Below are positions 15,074 through 24,154 of a stretch of 64,000 nt of DNA, one piece after another (position 1 is the first letter of the stretch; each line of letters begins with the position of its first letter). The notes beneath the pieces are model-generated. The model was not told where the DNA came from and did not search any database. It saw only the letters and a program-made list of their open reading frames with translations. Made by a program: the position numbers and the translations under genes. Source of the stretch: Pseudoramibacter alactolyticus ATCC 23263 (GTDB lineage Bacteria > Bacillota > Clostridia > Eubacteriales > Eubacteriaceae); the NCBI RefSeq assembly GCF_000185505.1, contig NZ_GL622359.1:1213412-1277411 (forward strand). The letters are read 5' to 3'.

Positions 15074-17340
15074 CGCGTTTCCTGCCTTTGTGTGATTTTA
15101 ATTTCCGTCCACCCTGGATGTTCCAGCGGCCGGCTGATCGCTGTCACCACCACGGGCAGGATTTCGCCCCTGGGATTTCTAAAAGTGGCGTGGCCGGCTT
15201 CAAGAAGTGCGTCAAAATCGCTCCAGGCGCCATGCTTGTTCATATCTGTCACCACCGCACCGCTCACATCCAGTTGCCGTTCCCTGGCTTTGTGCAGACG
15301 ATAAGCATGATACGGCCGGCTGATCACTTCATAATCCTCGGCAGCCCGACTGATGGTGTCCTCCTGCGTCGGGTTCTCATTATGGCCAAGATCGAGGACA
15401 CAGGAGCCGCCATCAAAGGTCCAACAAAATGCGTGGTTGTTAATAGGTGCTAAGGAGATGGTCTGTGCATCCCAGCTGCCATCGGTTCTGAAAATCCAAA
15501 TCAACGCTTTAACGGGTGTTCTCAATGGGGATATGGCTTCGATTATGACGTTCCTTTCATCTCTGCTCTTCTCATGGGTATCCACTGGCGTATCCTGGGC
15601 TATCAAAAAGCTTTGCACCGTGTCCGATACGGAAACGGTCGGAATGGTCAAAAGATAAGTACCGGCGTCGGATGCCTCTGCAGTGATGCTTAACGTCGTT
15701 CGATTGCTGGCATCCGCCACCGCAAGGCTGGCCGATGTCGTGTTGGATATGAGGTCTCTGGCAACCCAGGCCGTCACCGGGATAGTCCCCGAGGGGATGG
15801 CTTTTAATTGTTTGGCCGGGATCAACACGCTGCCACTGGCTCCATAAAGGCCTTTGGCCATCGCGCTGACCCCGAAGGCCGAAACGGTCACGGTGCAGCC
15901 CCCTTCCTCGAGATCGGAGGTGTAGCGGATCAATAGCCCCGTCCCGGTGAGGGTTGCCGCCGTCACTTGGGCCGTCGGCCGCCAATACAAGCCGAAAGTT
16001 TTGGACGCGGCGTTTCCGTGAACGGTGTAGCCTGTCACGCCCTGCCAGTTGCTGCCGTGGGCGCGGACCTCCACCTGCATCTCCGTGGCCATCACTATGG
16101 TCCCATCAACCTGATAGGCATCCGGAATTGGAATAGAAACAGTTTTGCTATCACCGGTGGTATTATCAAATGTGAAATTCGGTGCCCAAGCGTCTCCCCA
16201 GCCTTCGTTACCACTTTGGCCGTCGAGCGCCGATTTGTAATCGCTCCAGCTGCCAAAAGCGCCGCCGGCTCCCCGCGACCGGAACCGACACCGCACCTGA
16301 AAGTTGCGCCAGTCACAACTAAAGGCCATGGCAACCGTCGTCTGGTTATTACCGATATTAGTGCCAATGGACAGCGCTGCCGGCGTTGGTAAACCCGGTT
16401 CAAAGACGGATGCGGGTACAAAGGCAAAACGCTGTGCTGCCGATGTGTTGGCCGTCCACAGCCGCACGTTAGTTCCCGGTTTGTTGCTGCCGCCCTGCAC
16501 ATCGAGGCAAAGGTTCATCCCTGCCTGAACGGTTAGCCGATAAGTCGGAAAGGTTTGCCCGGCAATCATCATCTCACCCATACGCACCGCCAGCCAGGAC
16601 TGCGCCGTGCCATAGTTGGGCGCCCAGATTTGCACGTTGGTTCCAGCTTTGGTGCCGGCGCCTTTGTCATCCAACGCTTTTTTAGCGCCGGCGCCCAAAA
16701 AAGTTAACGTTCCGTCATCGTTTTTCTGAGCAATCCAGCGCTGATTGCTGCCGCCATTAGATGGGTGCAGCATGACGTTGGCGCCGTTGGCCGTTGACGC
16801 GCCGGATACGTCAAGGACCATGTTTTCTTTAACGCCCGAGACGATCTTATAAGTGCCGCCAGCGGACAAAATATTAATTGGCACAAAGGCCCAGCGCTGC
16901 GCATCCGTCCCGTTAGCCGCGTAAATTTGAACATTGGTACCGGGCTTCACATTACCACCGCTGACATCCAAAGCGAAATCAGTCCCATGGCTCTTAACGA
17001 CATAGGTGGAATAGCTCGTTCCACCGATGATAACCGTTTTGCCATCAGGCACAATATCCCATCGTTGGGCACGACTATCGTTGTTCTCCCATTGCCAAAC
17101 ATTGGTACCACTGGTAATCTTTCCGCCAGCAACATCAAGACATCGCCCAGACAAGGCACAGGCGATTTGAATCCCATTTGTGCCGTCGTCAAAGGTGCTC
17201 CATTTTTGAGCGTCACTATCATTTCTCGTATATACTTGAACGTTGGCGCCCGAATTATCCGATGCACCCTTCACATCAATAGCGACGGTCGGCCCCAAGA
17301 CAGAAATGATTTCATAGGTGCCATCAATAAAGTCAGCCAC
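15070..17340 (-). CDS. Tail protein with two N-terminal ricin-type lectin domains
   Basis: 756 residues. Residues about 8-150 and 155-305 are ricin B-type beta-trefoils, recognisable from repeated blocks such as SGRCLDVAGGKITSGTNV, DFALDVSGGNVKPGTNVQIY and LCLDVQGGSNKPGTNVRLW with NQRW/AQRW endings. The rest is beta-rich with immunoglobulin-like segments. The C-terminus (YHAYRLHKARERQLDVSG; LEHPGWTEIKITQRQ) looks like a distal-tail type domain. It probably binds cell-surface glycans. It overlaps its neighbours by four to eight bases. Confidence 0.8.
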   Translation of the reverse strand: MADFIDGTYEIISVLGPTVAIDVKGASDNSGANVQVYTRNDSDAQKWSTFDDGTNGIQIACALSGRCLDVAGGKITSGTNVWQWENNDSRAQRWDIVPDGKTVIIGGTSYSTYVVKSHGTDFALDVSGGNVKPGTNVQIYAANGTDAQRWAFVPINILSAGGTYKIVSGVKENMVLDVSGASTANGANVMLHPSNGGSNQRWIAQKNDDGTLTFLGAGAKKALDDKGAGTKAGTNVQIWAPNYGTAQSWLAVRMGEMMIAGQTFPTYRLTVQAGMNLCLDVQGGSNKPGTNVRLWTANTSAAQRFAFVPASVFEPGLPTPAALSIGTNIGNNQTTVAMAFSCDWRNFQVRCRFRSRGAGGAFGSWSDYKSALDGQSGNEGWGDAWAPNFTFDNTTGDSKTVSIPIPDAYQVDGTIVMATEMQVEVRAHGSNWQGVTGYTVHGNAASKTFGLYWRPTAQVTAATLTGTGLLIRYTSDLEEGGCTVTVSAFGVSAMAKGLYGASGSVLIPAKQLKAIPSGTIPVTAWVARDLISNTTSASLAVADASNRTTLSITAEASDAGTYLLTIPTVSVSDTVQSFLIAQDTPVDTHEKSRDERNVIIEAISPLRTPVKALIWIFRTDGSWDAQTISLAPINNHAFCWTFDGGSCVLDLGHNENPTQEDTISRAAEDYEVISRPYHAYRLHKARERQLDVSGAVVTDMNKHGAWSDFDALLEAGHATFRNPRGEILPVVVTAISRPLEHPGWTEIKITQRQETR

Positions 17341-19840
17341 TGATCATCCCTCCTTGTACTTTACACAAATGAATAATTTTATTTAGAACGGTGTCGCCGA
17401 TGGCTTCCGCGCTCTGCCCTTCTGCTGCATAGATCTTAAATACCGTTCCGTTTAGAACCGTTTGAGGTTTAAAAGTTTTCTTCAAAATGCCTTCGAGCTT
17501 CGAAATCGGCAGGACGGCTTCTGGCCCCGCTTCGCCAACCCCGATGATGGATGGGCTATCGAAAATCCCGCCTTTCTTGTACCAGTTCACGCTGAATTTT
17601 GGCAGGCTGCCTTTTCCACCAATACCCCAGGGAGCCGATCCGCCGGATACCTTGAAGTGCGGCAGATTGATATGAGGAAATGAAAGTTTCGGCAAGTGTG
17701 GTCTAAAGCCATTGATAATACTTCTGGCTTTGTTAATGGCATTTTTGACCCAGCCCAACAGGCTGGCCACGGGATTGTTGACATGGGGCAGTTTCGGTTT
17801 AAATCGATTGATAAAACCCTTAGCACCGTTAATTGCATTGCCTACAGCGTTCTTAATGCCATTCCAGACGTTCGACGTCGTGCTTTTGATCCCATTCCAA
17901 ACGCCGGTGATGGTGGATCGCACCGCGCTCACCGCGCCGGTCACCGTGCTCTTGATCCCGTTCCAAACGGATAGGATCGCGTTCTTCACAGCGTTCCAGG
18001 CGGATGTCGTCGCGCTCTTAAGACTATTCCAGGCGGAAGAAACCGCGGACACAAAGCCAGTAATTCCGGCCTTGATACCGTTAATCACCCCGAGGACAAC
18101 GCCTTTAATTGCCGCCACAGCTCCATTAACAAAGTTCCGGAACGTTTCGGATTTATGATAGAGCACCACCAAAGCCACGACTAAAGCCGCGATACCCGCA
18201 ATGATCAGAACGATTGGATTGGCCGCAAGGAAGCCACCTAATGCCGAGAAGGCAGAGCCTATGTTTTTAATAGCGCCAACAATTTTAGGCGCCATCGTCA
18301 GAATGTTCCCAACGCTTCCCATTAAAGACCCGATGAACATCAATAGCGGCCCAGCTGTCGCCACGATGCCGCCAATAACGAGAATTATATTCTGTGTGGT
18401 CGGTGACAGTTTCATAAAGGCGTTGGCCATCTTAACCAAATGATTCGACACTTTTTCCAACGTCGGGCCTAATGTTGCCATGAGGGTTGTCCCTAAGGTT
18501 GTCCCAATGTTCTTTAAAGCGTTCAAACCTTTTTTCGCTTGAGCAGAGGACGAACCACCTAATGTTTTAAGCGCCTTGCTGGTATTGCCAGCTGAACCGT
18601 TCATCTTTTGAAGTTCGTCGTTGAACTCTTTCGCGCCGCCTTTGGTCAAAGCCAATGCACCTGTGCCGGCACGCGTGTTCGCCCACAGATTTTTAAATTT
18701 TTCGCTATTTCCGCCAACAGAATCCTTCAAAATCCCCAAGACGTCCCCCAGGGATTTCCCAGAGCTCATCAGTTCTCCGAAGGTCTTTCCGGTCTTTTGT
18801 TTGAGGATTTGAGCAACGCCCGATCCTTCTTTCCCCAATTCGTTGAGCATAGCCCGAAGGTAAGTCCCGGATTCAGCAGTGGAGATCCCACCTTTTGTCA
18901 TAATGGCATAGGCAGACGCAACGTTTTTCAAATTGACGCCAAGGGCCGAAGCCGTTGGAATAACGCTGCCCAAAGATTTGGACAGTTCATTAACGGTCGT
19001 TTTCCCGTCGTTCTGGGTCTGAATCAAAATATCCGAAACATTCTTCGTTTCAGAAGCTTTCATTTTATAGGCATTGAGAACTGTCGTTAAAACGTCAACC
19101 GAATCTTTCGTGGATAAAAACCCGGCTTTTGACAAATTGGCTGCATCCGCCATGAATTTCATGGCATCTTTGGTTTTAACCGATGCAGAAATCGCCTGAT
19201 AAAGGCCCGCGCTTAAATCGCTGGTGCTTTTCCCGGTTTTATTGGATAAATTCATTATGCCATTCGACAGGGTTTTCATGCTTACCTGTGATGTATCAGC
19301 AATGGTGCCAACTTTGGCCATACTCTTTTCGAACGACATGGCCGATTTCGTTGCAAAGGCTAATCCGCCGGCTGCAGCGACGCTAACCGGCATAATTGCC
19401 TGGCCGACACCGCTGATGTTTGATCCAAGTGTTTTAAGTTTTCCGCCAACAGCCGCGATCTTCTGGGCGCCGACAGAATCGAATCGATTTAATTCTCTGG
19501 TGAGTTCTGCTTCTTTTGCCTTTGTCTCGTCAATCTCCCGCTGTAAAGCGTTCAACTGATTAACATGCTTGCCCTCTGGATCGGATGCTTTCAATTTGTC
19601 ATAGGCTTGTTTGAGTTGGGCTGATTTATTTTTGGTTTCCTGCAGTTGTCTTTGCAAGGCATTCTGCTTGCGGACGAGTAAATCGGTATTGCCCGGATTA
19701 AATTTCAAAGCTTTGTCCATTGCCTTCAGGCTGCGCTGGGTTGCTGAAATTTTCCGGTCCATCTTTCCCAATGCACTCGTTAATTTGGTGGTATCGCCAT
19801 CAATCTCAATCTTGAGCCCCTTTAGATTGCCATATCCCAC
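17333..19840 (-). CDS. Tape measure protein
   Basis: 835 residues. The coiled-coil N-terminus is typical (LKIEIDGDTTKLTSALGKMD, LKAMDKALKFNPGNTDLL). A TP901-type region follows with KSAMSFEKSMAKVGTIADTS and AIMTKGGISTAESGTYLRAM. Then come hydrophobic stretches and a Trp-Asn repeat region (AWNAVKNAILSVWNGIKST) before GEAGPEAVLPISKLEG. It sets tail length and sits directly after the tail chaperones. Confidence 0.93.
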   Translation of the reverse strand: MGYGNLKGLKIEIDGDTTKLTSALGKMDRKISATQRSLKAMDKALKFNPGNTDLLVRKQNALQRQLQETKNKSAQLKQAYDKLKASDPEGKHVNQLNALQREIDETKAKEAELTRELNRFDSVGAQKIAAVGGKLKTLGSNISGVGQAIMPVSVAAAGGLAFATKSAMSFEKSMAKVGTIADTSQVSMKTLSNGIMNLSNKTGKSTSDLSAGLYQAISASVKTKDAMKFMADAANLSKAGFLSTKDSVDVLTTVLNAYKMKASETKNVSDILIQTQNDGKTTVNELSKSLGSVIPTASALGVNLKNVASAYAIMTKGGISTAESGTYLRAMLNELGKEGSGVAQILKQKTGKTFGELMSSGKSLGDVLGILKDSVGGNSEKFKNLWANTRAGTGALALTKGGAKEFNDELQKMNGSAGNTSKALKTLGGSSSAQAKKGLNALKNIGTTLGTTLMATLGPTLEKVSNHLVKMANAFMKLSPTTQNIILVIGGIVATAGPLLMFIGSLMGSVGNILTMAPKIVGAIKNIGSAFSALGGFLAANPIVLIIAGIAALVVALVVLYHKSETFRNFVNGAVAAIKGVVLGVINGIKAGITGFVSAVSSAWNSLKSATTSAWNAVKNAILSVWNGIKSTVTGAVSAVRSTITGVWNGIKSTTSNVWNGIKNAVGNAINGAKGFINRFKPKLPHVNNPVASLLGWVKNAINKARSIINGFRPHLPKLSFPHINLPHFKVSGGSAPWGIGGKGSLPKFSVNWYKKGGIFDSPSIIGVGEAGPEAVLPISKLEGILKKTFKPQTVLNGTVFKIYAAEGQSAEAIGDTVLNKIIHLCKVQGGMISG

Positions 19841-19857
19841 ATGGTTCCCTCCCTTCT

Positions 19858-20393
19858 TTAAAATCTGTCGAAATCGGCTTGTGTGGCCTTTTCCGGATAG
19901 TTGTAGTTGTCATTAGCTGATTCTGTAAAAATATCAAAAACAAATCCCACTGACAGATGGTCAAGATCTGCCAGTGGGATACCCTCCTGGTAACAGCGAT
20001 GAATAAATAGTGCTGTCGTTAGTTGCCTTTCGATTGGCCTGCTTTTTTTTTAGCTTTTTCGAGGGTTTCTTGATCGTCCACCCACATTTCAACAATACTT
20101 CCGATTATATCAGGATCATAAAGTGCCATCATATCGTCAAAGCCGTCAAACCAGTCCAATACATCATCCGGCACTTTATCCGGATTTGCTTGTTTCGCTG
20201 TGATATAAGCAAAGTTTTCAACGACGCCAAAGTCAAAATCATCTTTGATGTTGCCTTCAGGGTCCACACTTTGAATGATATGCTGCATATCCACAATGAG
20301 ATCCCGCCCGAATTTCATACGATAACGAATGGTCGTGCCGGCGGTGCAAAGCAGTTCAATCTCTTTCCCGTCTATTTGAATAGTTTTCCTCAT
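19858..20393 (-). CDS. Frameshifted tail assembly chaperone (G-T type fusion)
   Basis: The zero frame starts at 20393. At the nine-A run (plus-strand T-run 20043-20051) a -1 shift opens a second frame, RPIERQLTTALFIHRCYQEG, continuing to a stop at 19858-19860, 18 bp before the tape measure start. This is the layout of lambda G/GT and its relatives, in which a fraction of ribosomes slip to make the long chaperone. Predicted long product about 178 residues. Confidence 0.8.
20019..20393 (-). CDS. Tail assembly chaperone, short form
   Basis: 124 residues: MRKTIQIDGKEIELLCTAGT, then DFGVVENFAYITAKQANPDK and SIVEMWVDDQETLEKAKKKAG. The length and the position between major tail protein and tape measure match G-like tail chaperones. 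The slippery A-run lies 10 codons before its stop. Confidence 0.85.
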   Translation of the reverse strand: MRKTIQIDGKEIELLCTAGTTIRYRMKFGRDLIVDMQHIIQSVDPEGNIKDDFDFGVVENFAYITAKQANPDKVPDDVLDWFDGFDDMMALYDPDIIGSIVEMWVDDQETLEKAKKKAGQSKGN

Positions 20394-20404
20394 GATCTAC
20401 ATCC

Positions 20405-20986
20405 TTATGCTCCAGCTCCAGCCACCGTCGGTTCCGGAACGTTTTTGTACCAATTATTATAGGCTGTCGCTTCAGCATCACCGCAACGACCTTTTACCAG
20501 TTTGTCATTGATTCGTGGTGAAACTGTAATGGTGGTTTTTTCCGTTTTGGGCTCGTTTCCTTTATCGGTTGTTTCACCTTCGATGTTTGGTCTGTCACAT
20601 TTGCAGTTAAACATACAATGGCGAATCTTATTAACATCCCCCTCAAATTCAAACATGAGCGCAAATGCTTTTTGCTTCGCATCACTATATTCATAGGTAG
20701 CGCCATTGGTGTCCGTCTTTTCTCCCAGCGCTTCTTTCAGTAAGGCGTCCGGAATCATGGCGCTTTCCAAATCTCCGGAATAACCATTATTTTGTGTCGA
20801 CACAAAATAATCAACATTATCTGCTCTAAATTTTGTTGTTTCTCCTTGTGCTTCAAATGACACTGAAACAGCGCCCGGCCACGGTTGTGGCTTATCATAG
20901 GTCAATTTTCCTGTTTCATCTTCTAATTTAACCATTGCATAATGGACATTGCTCAGCCCATATTTCACTTTGTTTTTTTCAGCCAT
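20405..20986 (-). CDS. Major tail tube protein
   Basis: 193 residues: VKYGLSNVHYAMVKLEDETG, then PWPGAVSVSFEAQGE and KAFALMFEFEGDVNKIRH, as in phi13-type major tail proteins. Position just before the chaperones agrees. Confidence 0.88.
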   Translation of the reverse strand: MAEKNKVKYGLSNVHYAMVKLEDETGKLTYDKPQPWPGAVSVSFEAQGETTKFRADNVDYFVSTQNNGYSGDLESAMIPDALLKEALGEKTDTNGATYEYSDAKQKAFALMFEFEGDVNKIRHCMFNCKCDRPNIEGETTDKGNEPKTEKTTITVSPRINDKLVKGRCGDAEATAYNNWYKNVPEPTVAGAGA

Positions 20987-21311
20987 TGGTTATGAATACC
21001 TCCGTAACATATAAACACTCAAACATATTTTCTTCTGTGATGTATGCTTCTTCTTTCTGCCAGGTCAGCCCCTTTTCCCGCAAAGCCTTTTCAACTTTCC
21101 GTTCAATCTCAAAATCTTTCTCAGCCGTATAAACTTCAATGTTCAATTGAGACTTGGCTTGATAATTTTGGTTATCCGCGAAAAAGTCTTGGCTATTGGG
21201 ATAATAGAACAAGATATAAGGCACGTCCGGCGCTTCCCCGACGGGATACGAATAATAGGCGTTTGGCAATCCAATGCTATCGATCATCGAAGCAATTTGT
21301 TGCGTCGTCAT
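20979..21311 (-). CDS. Tail terminator-like protein
   Basis: 110 residues: MTTQQIASMIDSIGLPNAYY, YPVGEAPDVPYILFYY and a C-terminal alpha/beta part ending VTEVFITNG. Length and order (after the HK97 gp10-like protein, before the tail tube) fit a tail terminator. It overlaps both neighbours by a few bases. Confidence 0.65.
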   Translation of the reverse strand: MTTQQIASMIDSIGLPNAYYSYPVGEAPDVPYILFYYPNSQDFFADNQNYQAKSQLNIEVYTAEKDFEIERKVEKALREKGLTWQKEEAYITEENMFECLYVTEVFITNG

Positions 21312-21700
21312 GAGAGCTTCCTTTTTAATCTTTCAACAAATTCTTCCTGTGCCCATTCGTTGACCGGCTCGATATGCTTACGAGGCCTTGTTCTTCCGCC
21401 ATTTCTCAGGGCATGACCATTTTCAATCAAATGGGGCAGCCCCGGCACCCTGGCATTGTGAACCTTGAACCCGGCGCCGCCATTCTTTTTGTCAATCTTC
21501 GCTTGCCATCCGGCCACGTATTTGCCTGTTGCATGGGGGCCAACAACACTTTGCGCGCCAGCTTTGACTTTATTTCGCGTGGCATTAGCCACACCCGGCG
21601 CCACTTCCGCCATGGCGTCCTCGCATTTGTCACCGTACTCTTTGAGCATGTCATTGATAGCCGTCTTAAATTCTGCGCTCTTAATGATACTGCCACTCAT
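21308..21700 (-). CDS. HK97 gp10-like protein
   Basis: 130 residues. AEVAPGVANATRNKVKAGAQ, GKYVAGWQAKIDKKNGGAGF and LPHLIENGHALRNGGRTRP are the family's conserved blocks. It is a head-tail joining component. Four-base overlaps on both sides show translational coupling. Confidence 0.88.
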   Translation of the reverse strand: MSGSIIKSAEFKTAINDMLKEYGDKCEDAMAEVAPGVANATRNKVKAGAQSVVGPHATGKYVAGWQAKIDKKNGGAGFKVHNARVPGLPHLIENGHALRNGGRTRPRKHIEPVNEWAQEEFVERLKRKLS

Positions 21701-21999
21701 GCGCCTTTCCGCCTTTCCACATACAACTCAATGTTGTCGTTCTTCGTCCGATAGGTCCGATAGACTTTATAAGCGACCCCTTCAATCTTGACGGTTTCTT
21801 CATCCCGATAATCCGGCGCAAAGAGAATGAGCCGATAGGAAGGATTAAGGCCATTGCGGCCACCTTCAAACCATTCGTTGCCGGTGACCGATGTGATCTC
21901 GCAAAACACTTCCCGTTCGGTGGTTTTCGCCCGCAGAACACCGTTGGCGTCCCGCTCATGGGTTTTCCCAACGAGGGTCACGACGCTGGATCGATCCAT
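21697..21999 (-). CDS. Head-tail adaptor (head closure) protein
   Basis: 100 residues from the ATG following GGGAGGTGAGT. MDRSSVVTLVGKTHERDANG, EWFEGGRNGLNPSYRLILF and VYRTYRTKNDNIELYVERR match SPP1 gp16-like head-closure proteins. An upstream in-frame start would overlap the previous gene and lacks a site. Confidence 0.75.
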   Translation of the reverse strand: MDRSSVVTLVGKTHERDANGVLRAKTTEREVFCEITSVTGNEWFEGGRNGLNPSYRLILFAPDYRDEETVKIEGVAYKVYRTYRTKNDNIELYVERRKGA

Positions 22000-22277
22000 C
22001 AACTCACCTCCCAATTGGTATAACCCGTGGCCATGGATAATTGTTTTTTCTGTTCGTCATAGGCCGCTTTTAATCGGTCATAGTCATCGGGCTGACCAAA
22101 GTTCAACCGAACATAGGTGATCACCGCCCGCATGATCAGCGGGTCGGTGTCAGCGGTTTGTTCGATGCCAGCAAGGCCCAAATCGAGCTTTGCGGCTTCG
22201 ATTAAATCCGTTATTTCTTCGTCAAAGGCGTTAGTTTTGATTCGCAGTGCTACTTTTGCTTTATCGATCAGCGCCAT
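21999..22277 (-). CDS. Head-tail connector protein
   Basis: 92 residues: MALIDKAKVALRIKTNAFDE, EITDLIEAAKLDLGLAGI and AVITYVRLNFGQPDDYDRLK, an all-helical gp6-like connector. GAGGAG precedes the chosen ATG. The stop TGA and the next start overlap (TGATG). Confidence 0.85.
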   Translation of the reverse strand: MALIDKAKVALRIKTNAFDEEITDLIEAAKLDLGLAGIEQTADTDPLIMRAVITYVRLNFGQPDDYDRLKAAYDEQKKQLSMATGYTNWEVS

Positions 22278-22325
22278 TTCCACTCCTCTTTTAAATAAAG
22301 GGCGGTGTCACAGTCGCCCTTGTTT

Positions 22326-23525
22326 TTATGCTCCGGCCCCCTGAGTGATCACCTGCATACCGTGATAGGTCACCAAATCAGCATTGGCCGTTTGAATCCC
22401 GCGAATGCCAATCATATTTCGTTTAAAATAATCTCCGCCTTCATCGGTTTCAATGGCGTAGTTGTCCCACATCGGCATGTCGATGGCGCCAGGCTGGCCG
22501 AAATACTGGGTGCCTTTGGCGAAACCATCCAACACACGGAATTTGACAGCGGTGCCGCCGTCTTTGATCTGGCCGGAAAGGGTGGTCCCAGCGTCAAAGG
22601 CGATTTCATAGACCGGTTTTTTCTCGTTGGTTCCTCGAACATCGCCAAGTGCCGCCAAATCTTCCTGTCCGATATAGAGCTTCACTTCGCCTTTCTTTGC
22701 ATTCGCGCGGAAGTTAAGCACCAAACCACGAATATATTTTTCATCTAACTTGACATTTGTTCGCTTTTCAACCAATGCGGATGCACCGATGGCCGCGATA
22801 ATCTTTTCGGATGCTTTGGCTCTCAGCGCAATCAATGCGCTTTCTTCAATGGCGCCCTGATAATTCAGCGGCGTCGTCTTCTTCACCTGACGTGAAGTTT
22901 CATCCAGGACGCCCCATTCTGTCGGGGAAATGGTGACATAATCAAATTCTGCATCCGTTCCACCAATGGTGTTGCCATCGGTCACATCTGCCGCCACTGC
23001 GTCGGTTTTCTTATATGCCGCGGTCCAGGCTCCATTACCCGTCAGCGCGATGGCATTGACATCATCAACAATGCCATCCGCCACATCAGCCAAACCATTA
23101 ACACCTCCGACCTTGGTCGGCTTAGCGATCTTCCCAGTGGACAAGAGCGCCCTGATTTCCATCCGTCCGCTTTCAGCAAACGCCTTAGCTCTTTTTTCTT
23201 TGGCTTTGGCATCGTCGTCTGCTCTTTTATTCGCCATCGGATGAACAACAATTCCTTTTTCACCATTGGCGACCTTCTTCCGAGTTTCCAGTTTTTCATA
23301 CAAGGTGATTTTCCGTTTCACCTCATCTTGCTCAGCCAAAAGCTCGTTAGCGCGTTTTTCCAACTCTTCAAAACTTCTGCCCTGATCACCGGCTGCTGCA
23401 TTCGGATCGGCTTTGCCATCATCCCCTTCTTTTGGGTCGGCATCATCGCCGTCCATTTCATCCAAAATCTTCTTTAGTTCATCGTTGATTGCTTGCAGGC
23501 GTTTCTTTAATTCTTCCAAAGTCAT
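22326..23525 (-). CDS. Major capsid protein (HK97 family)
   Basis: 399 residues. The N-terminal charged coiled coil (about 1-110; LKKRLQAINDELKKILDEMD) is the scaffolding delta domain normally removed by the protease. The capsid part has DVADGIVDDVNAIALTGNG and LDETSRQVKKTTPLNYQGAI. It overlaps the protease gene by four bases. Confidence 0.93.
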   Translation of the reverse strand: MTLEELKKRLQAINDELKKILDEMDGDDADPKEGDDGKADPNAAAGDQGRSFEELEKRANELLAEQDEVKRKITLYEKLETRKKVANGEKGIVVHPMANKRADDDAKAKEKRAKAFAESGRMEIRALLSTGKIAKPTKVGGVNGLADVADGIVDDVNAIALTGNGAWTAAYKKTDAVAADVTDGNTIGGTDAEFDYVTISPTEWGVLDETSRQVKKTTPLNYQGAIEESALIALRAKASEKIIAAIGASALVEKRTNVKLDEKYIRGLVLNFRANAKKGEVKLYIGQEDLAALGDVRGTNEKKPVYEIAFDAGTTLSGQIKDGGTAVKFRVLDGFAKGTQYFGQPGAIDMPMWDNYAIETDEGGDYFKRNMIGIRGIQTANADLVTYHGMQVITQGAGA

Positions 23526-24145
23526 CTGTTGATTTCCTCCATAATTTGATTTTTGAGAATCTTTTTTCGTAAGGCCATAAGTCTCTCCTGCGCTTCTGAT
23601 CGCTCCGTCAGGCTCTTATCAATCACTCCGTCGATAAAAGCGCACGCGTTAATATTAGTCTCGTCGTTAGCTGGAATGCTAACGGCGGACACATCATAAA
23701 TTTTTTTAATAGATCCCGATCCCCAAATAATGGTCCGGGTTTCTTTGTCGTAGTACGGCGGTTTTGCCACCGCGAATCCCCACGACATCTTAGTGACGTT
23801 TCCGGTAGCAATGGCTTCATACATACTCCTGGCATCTGTTGTTTTGGACAAATCCGCATCGATCTTTAGCCCATGCTCATCCACGTCCAGCGTTAACGTC
23901 CCGTTGCTTTGTCTGGCAAAGACCATGCCGCGATGATCAAATTGGAAAATGACATCGCTCATATCACAATCAGAAAAACTTTCCTGAGAGAACTTTTCGT
24001 AAACAGTGCCGTCCTCATCTTCATAAAAAGGGTAGCGCTCAAAGGTTGTGGCGTATCCCGTCACCCGGTATTCTTCGCCGCTTTCTGTCTGTGGGGCGGT
24101 GACGTTCGCCATCGCTCGGTATTGCCGTTCTTTTCTATTGGGCAT
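23522..24145 (-). CDS. Prohead protease (HK97 family)
   Basis: 207 residues. VTGYATTFERYPFYEDEDG, then VIFQFDHRGMVFARQSNGTL with the catalytic His, MSWGFAVAKPPYYDKETRT and IYDVSAVSIPANDETN with the catalytic Ser. It processes capsid delta domains during assembly. Confidence 0.93.
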   Translation of the reverse strand: MPNRKERQYRAMANVTAPQTESGEEYRVTGYATTFERYPFYEDEDGTVYEKFSQESFSDCDMSDVIFQFDHRGMVFARQSNGTLTLDVDEHGLKIDADLSKTTDARSMYEAIATGNVTKMSWGFAVAKPPYYDKETRTIIWGSGSIKKIYDVSAVSIPANDETNINACAFIDGVIDKSLTERSEAQERLMALRKKILKNQIMEEINR

Positions 24146-24154
24146 CTTTCCCTC

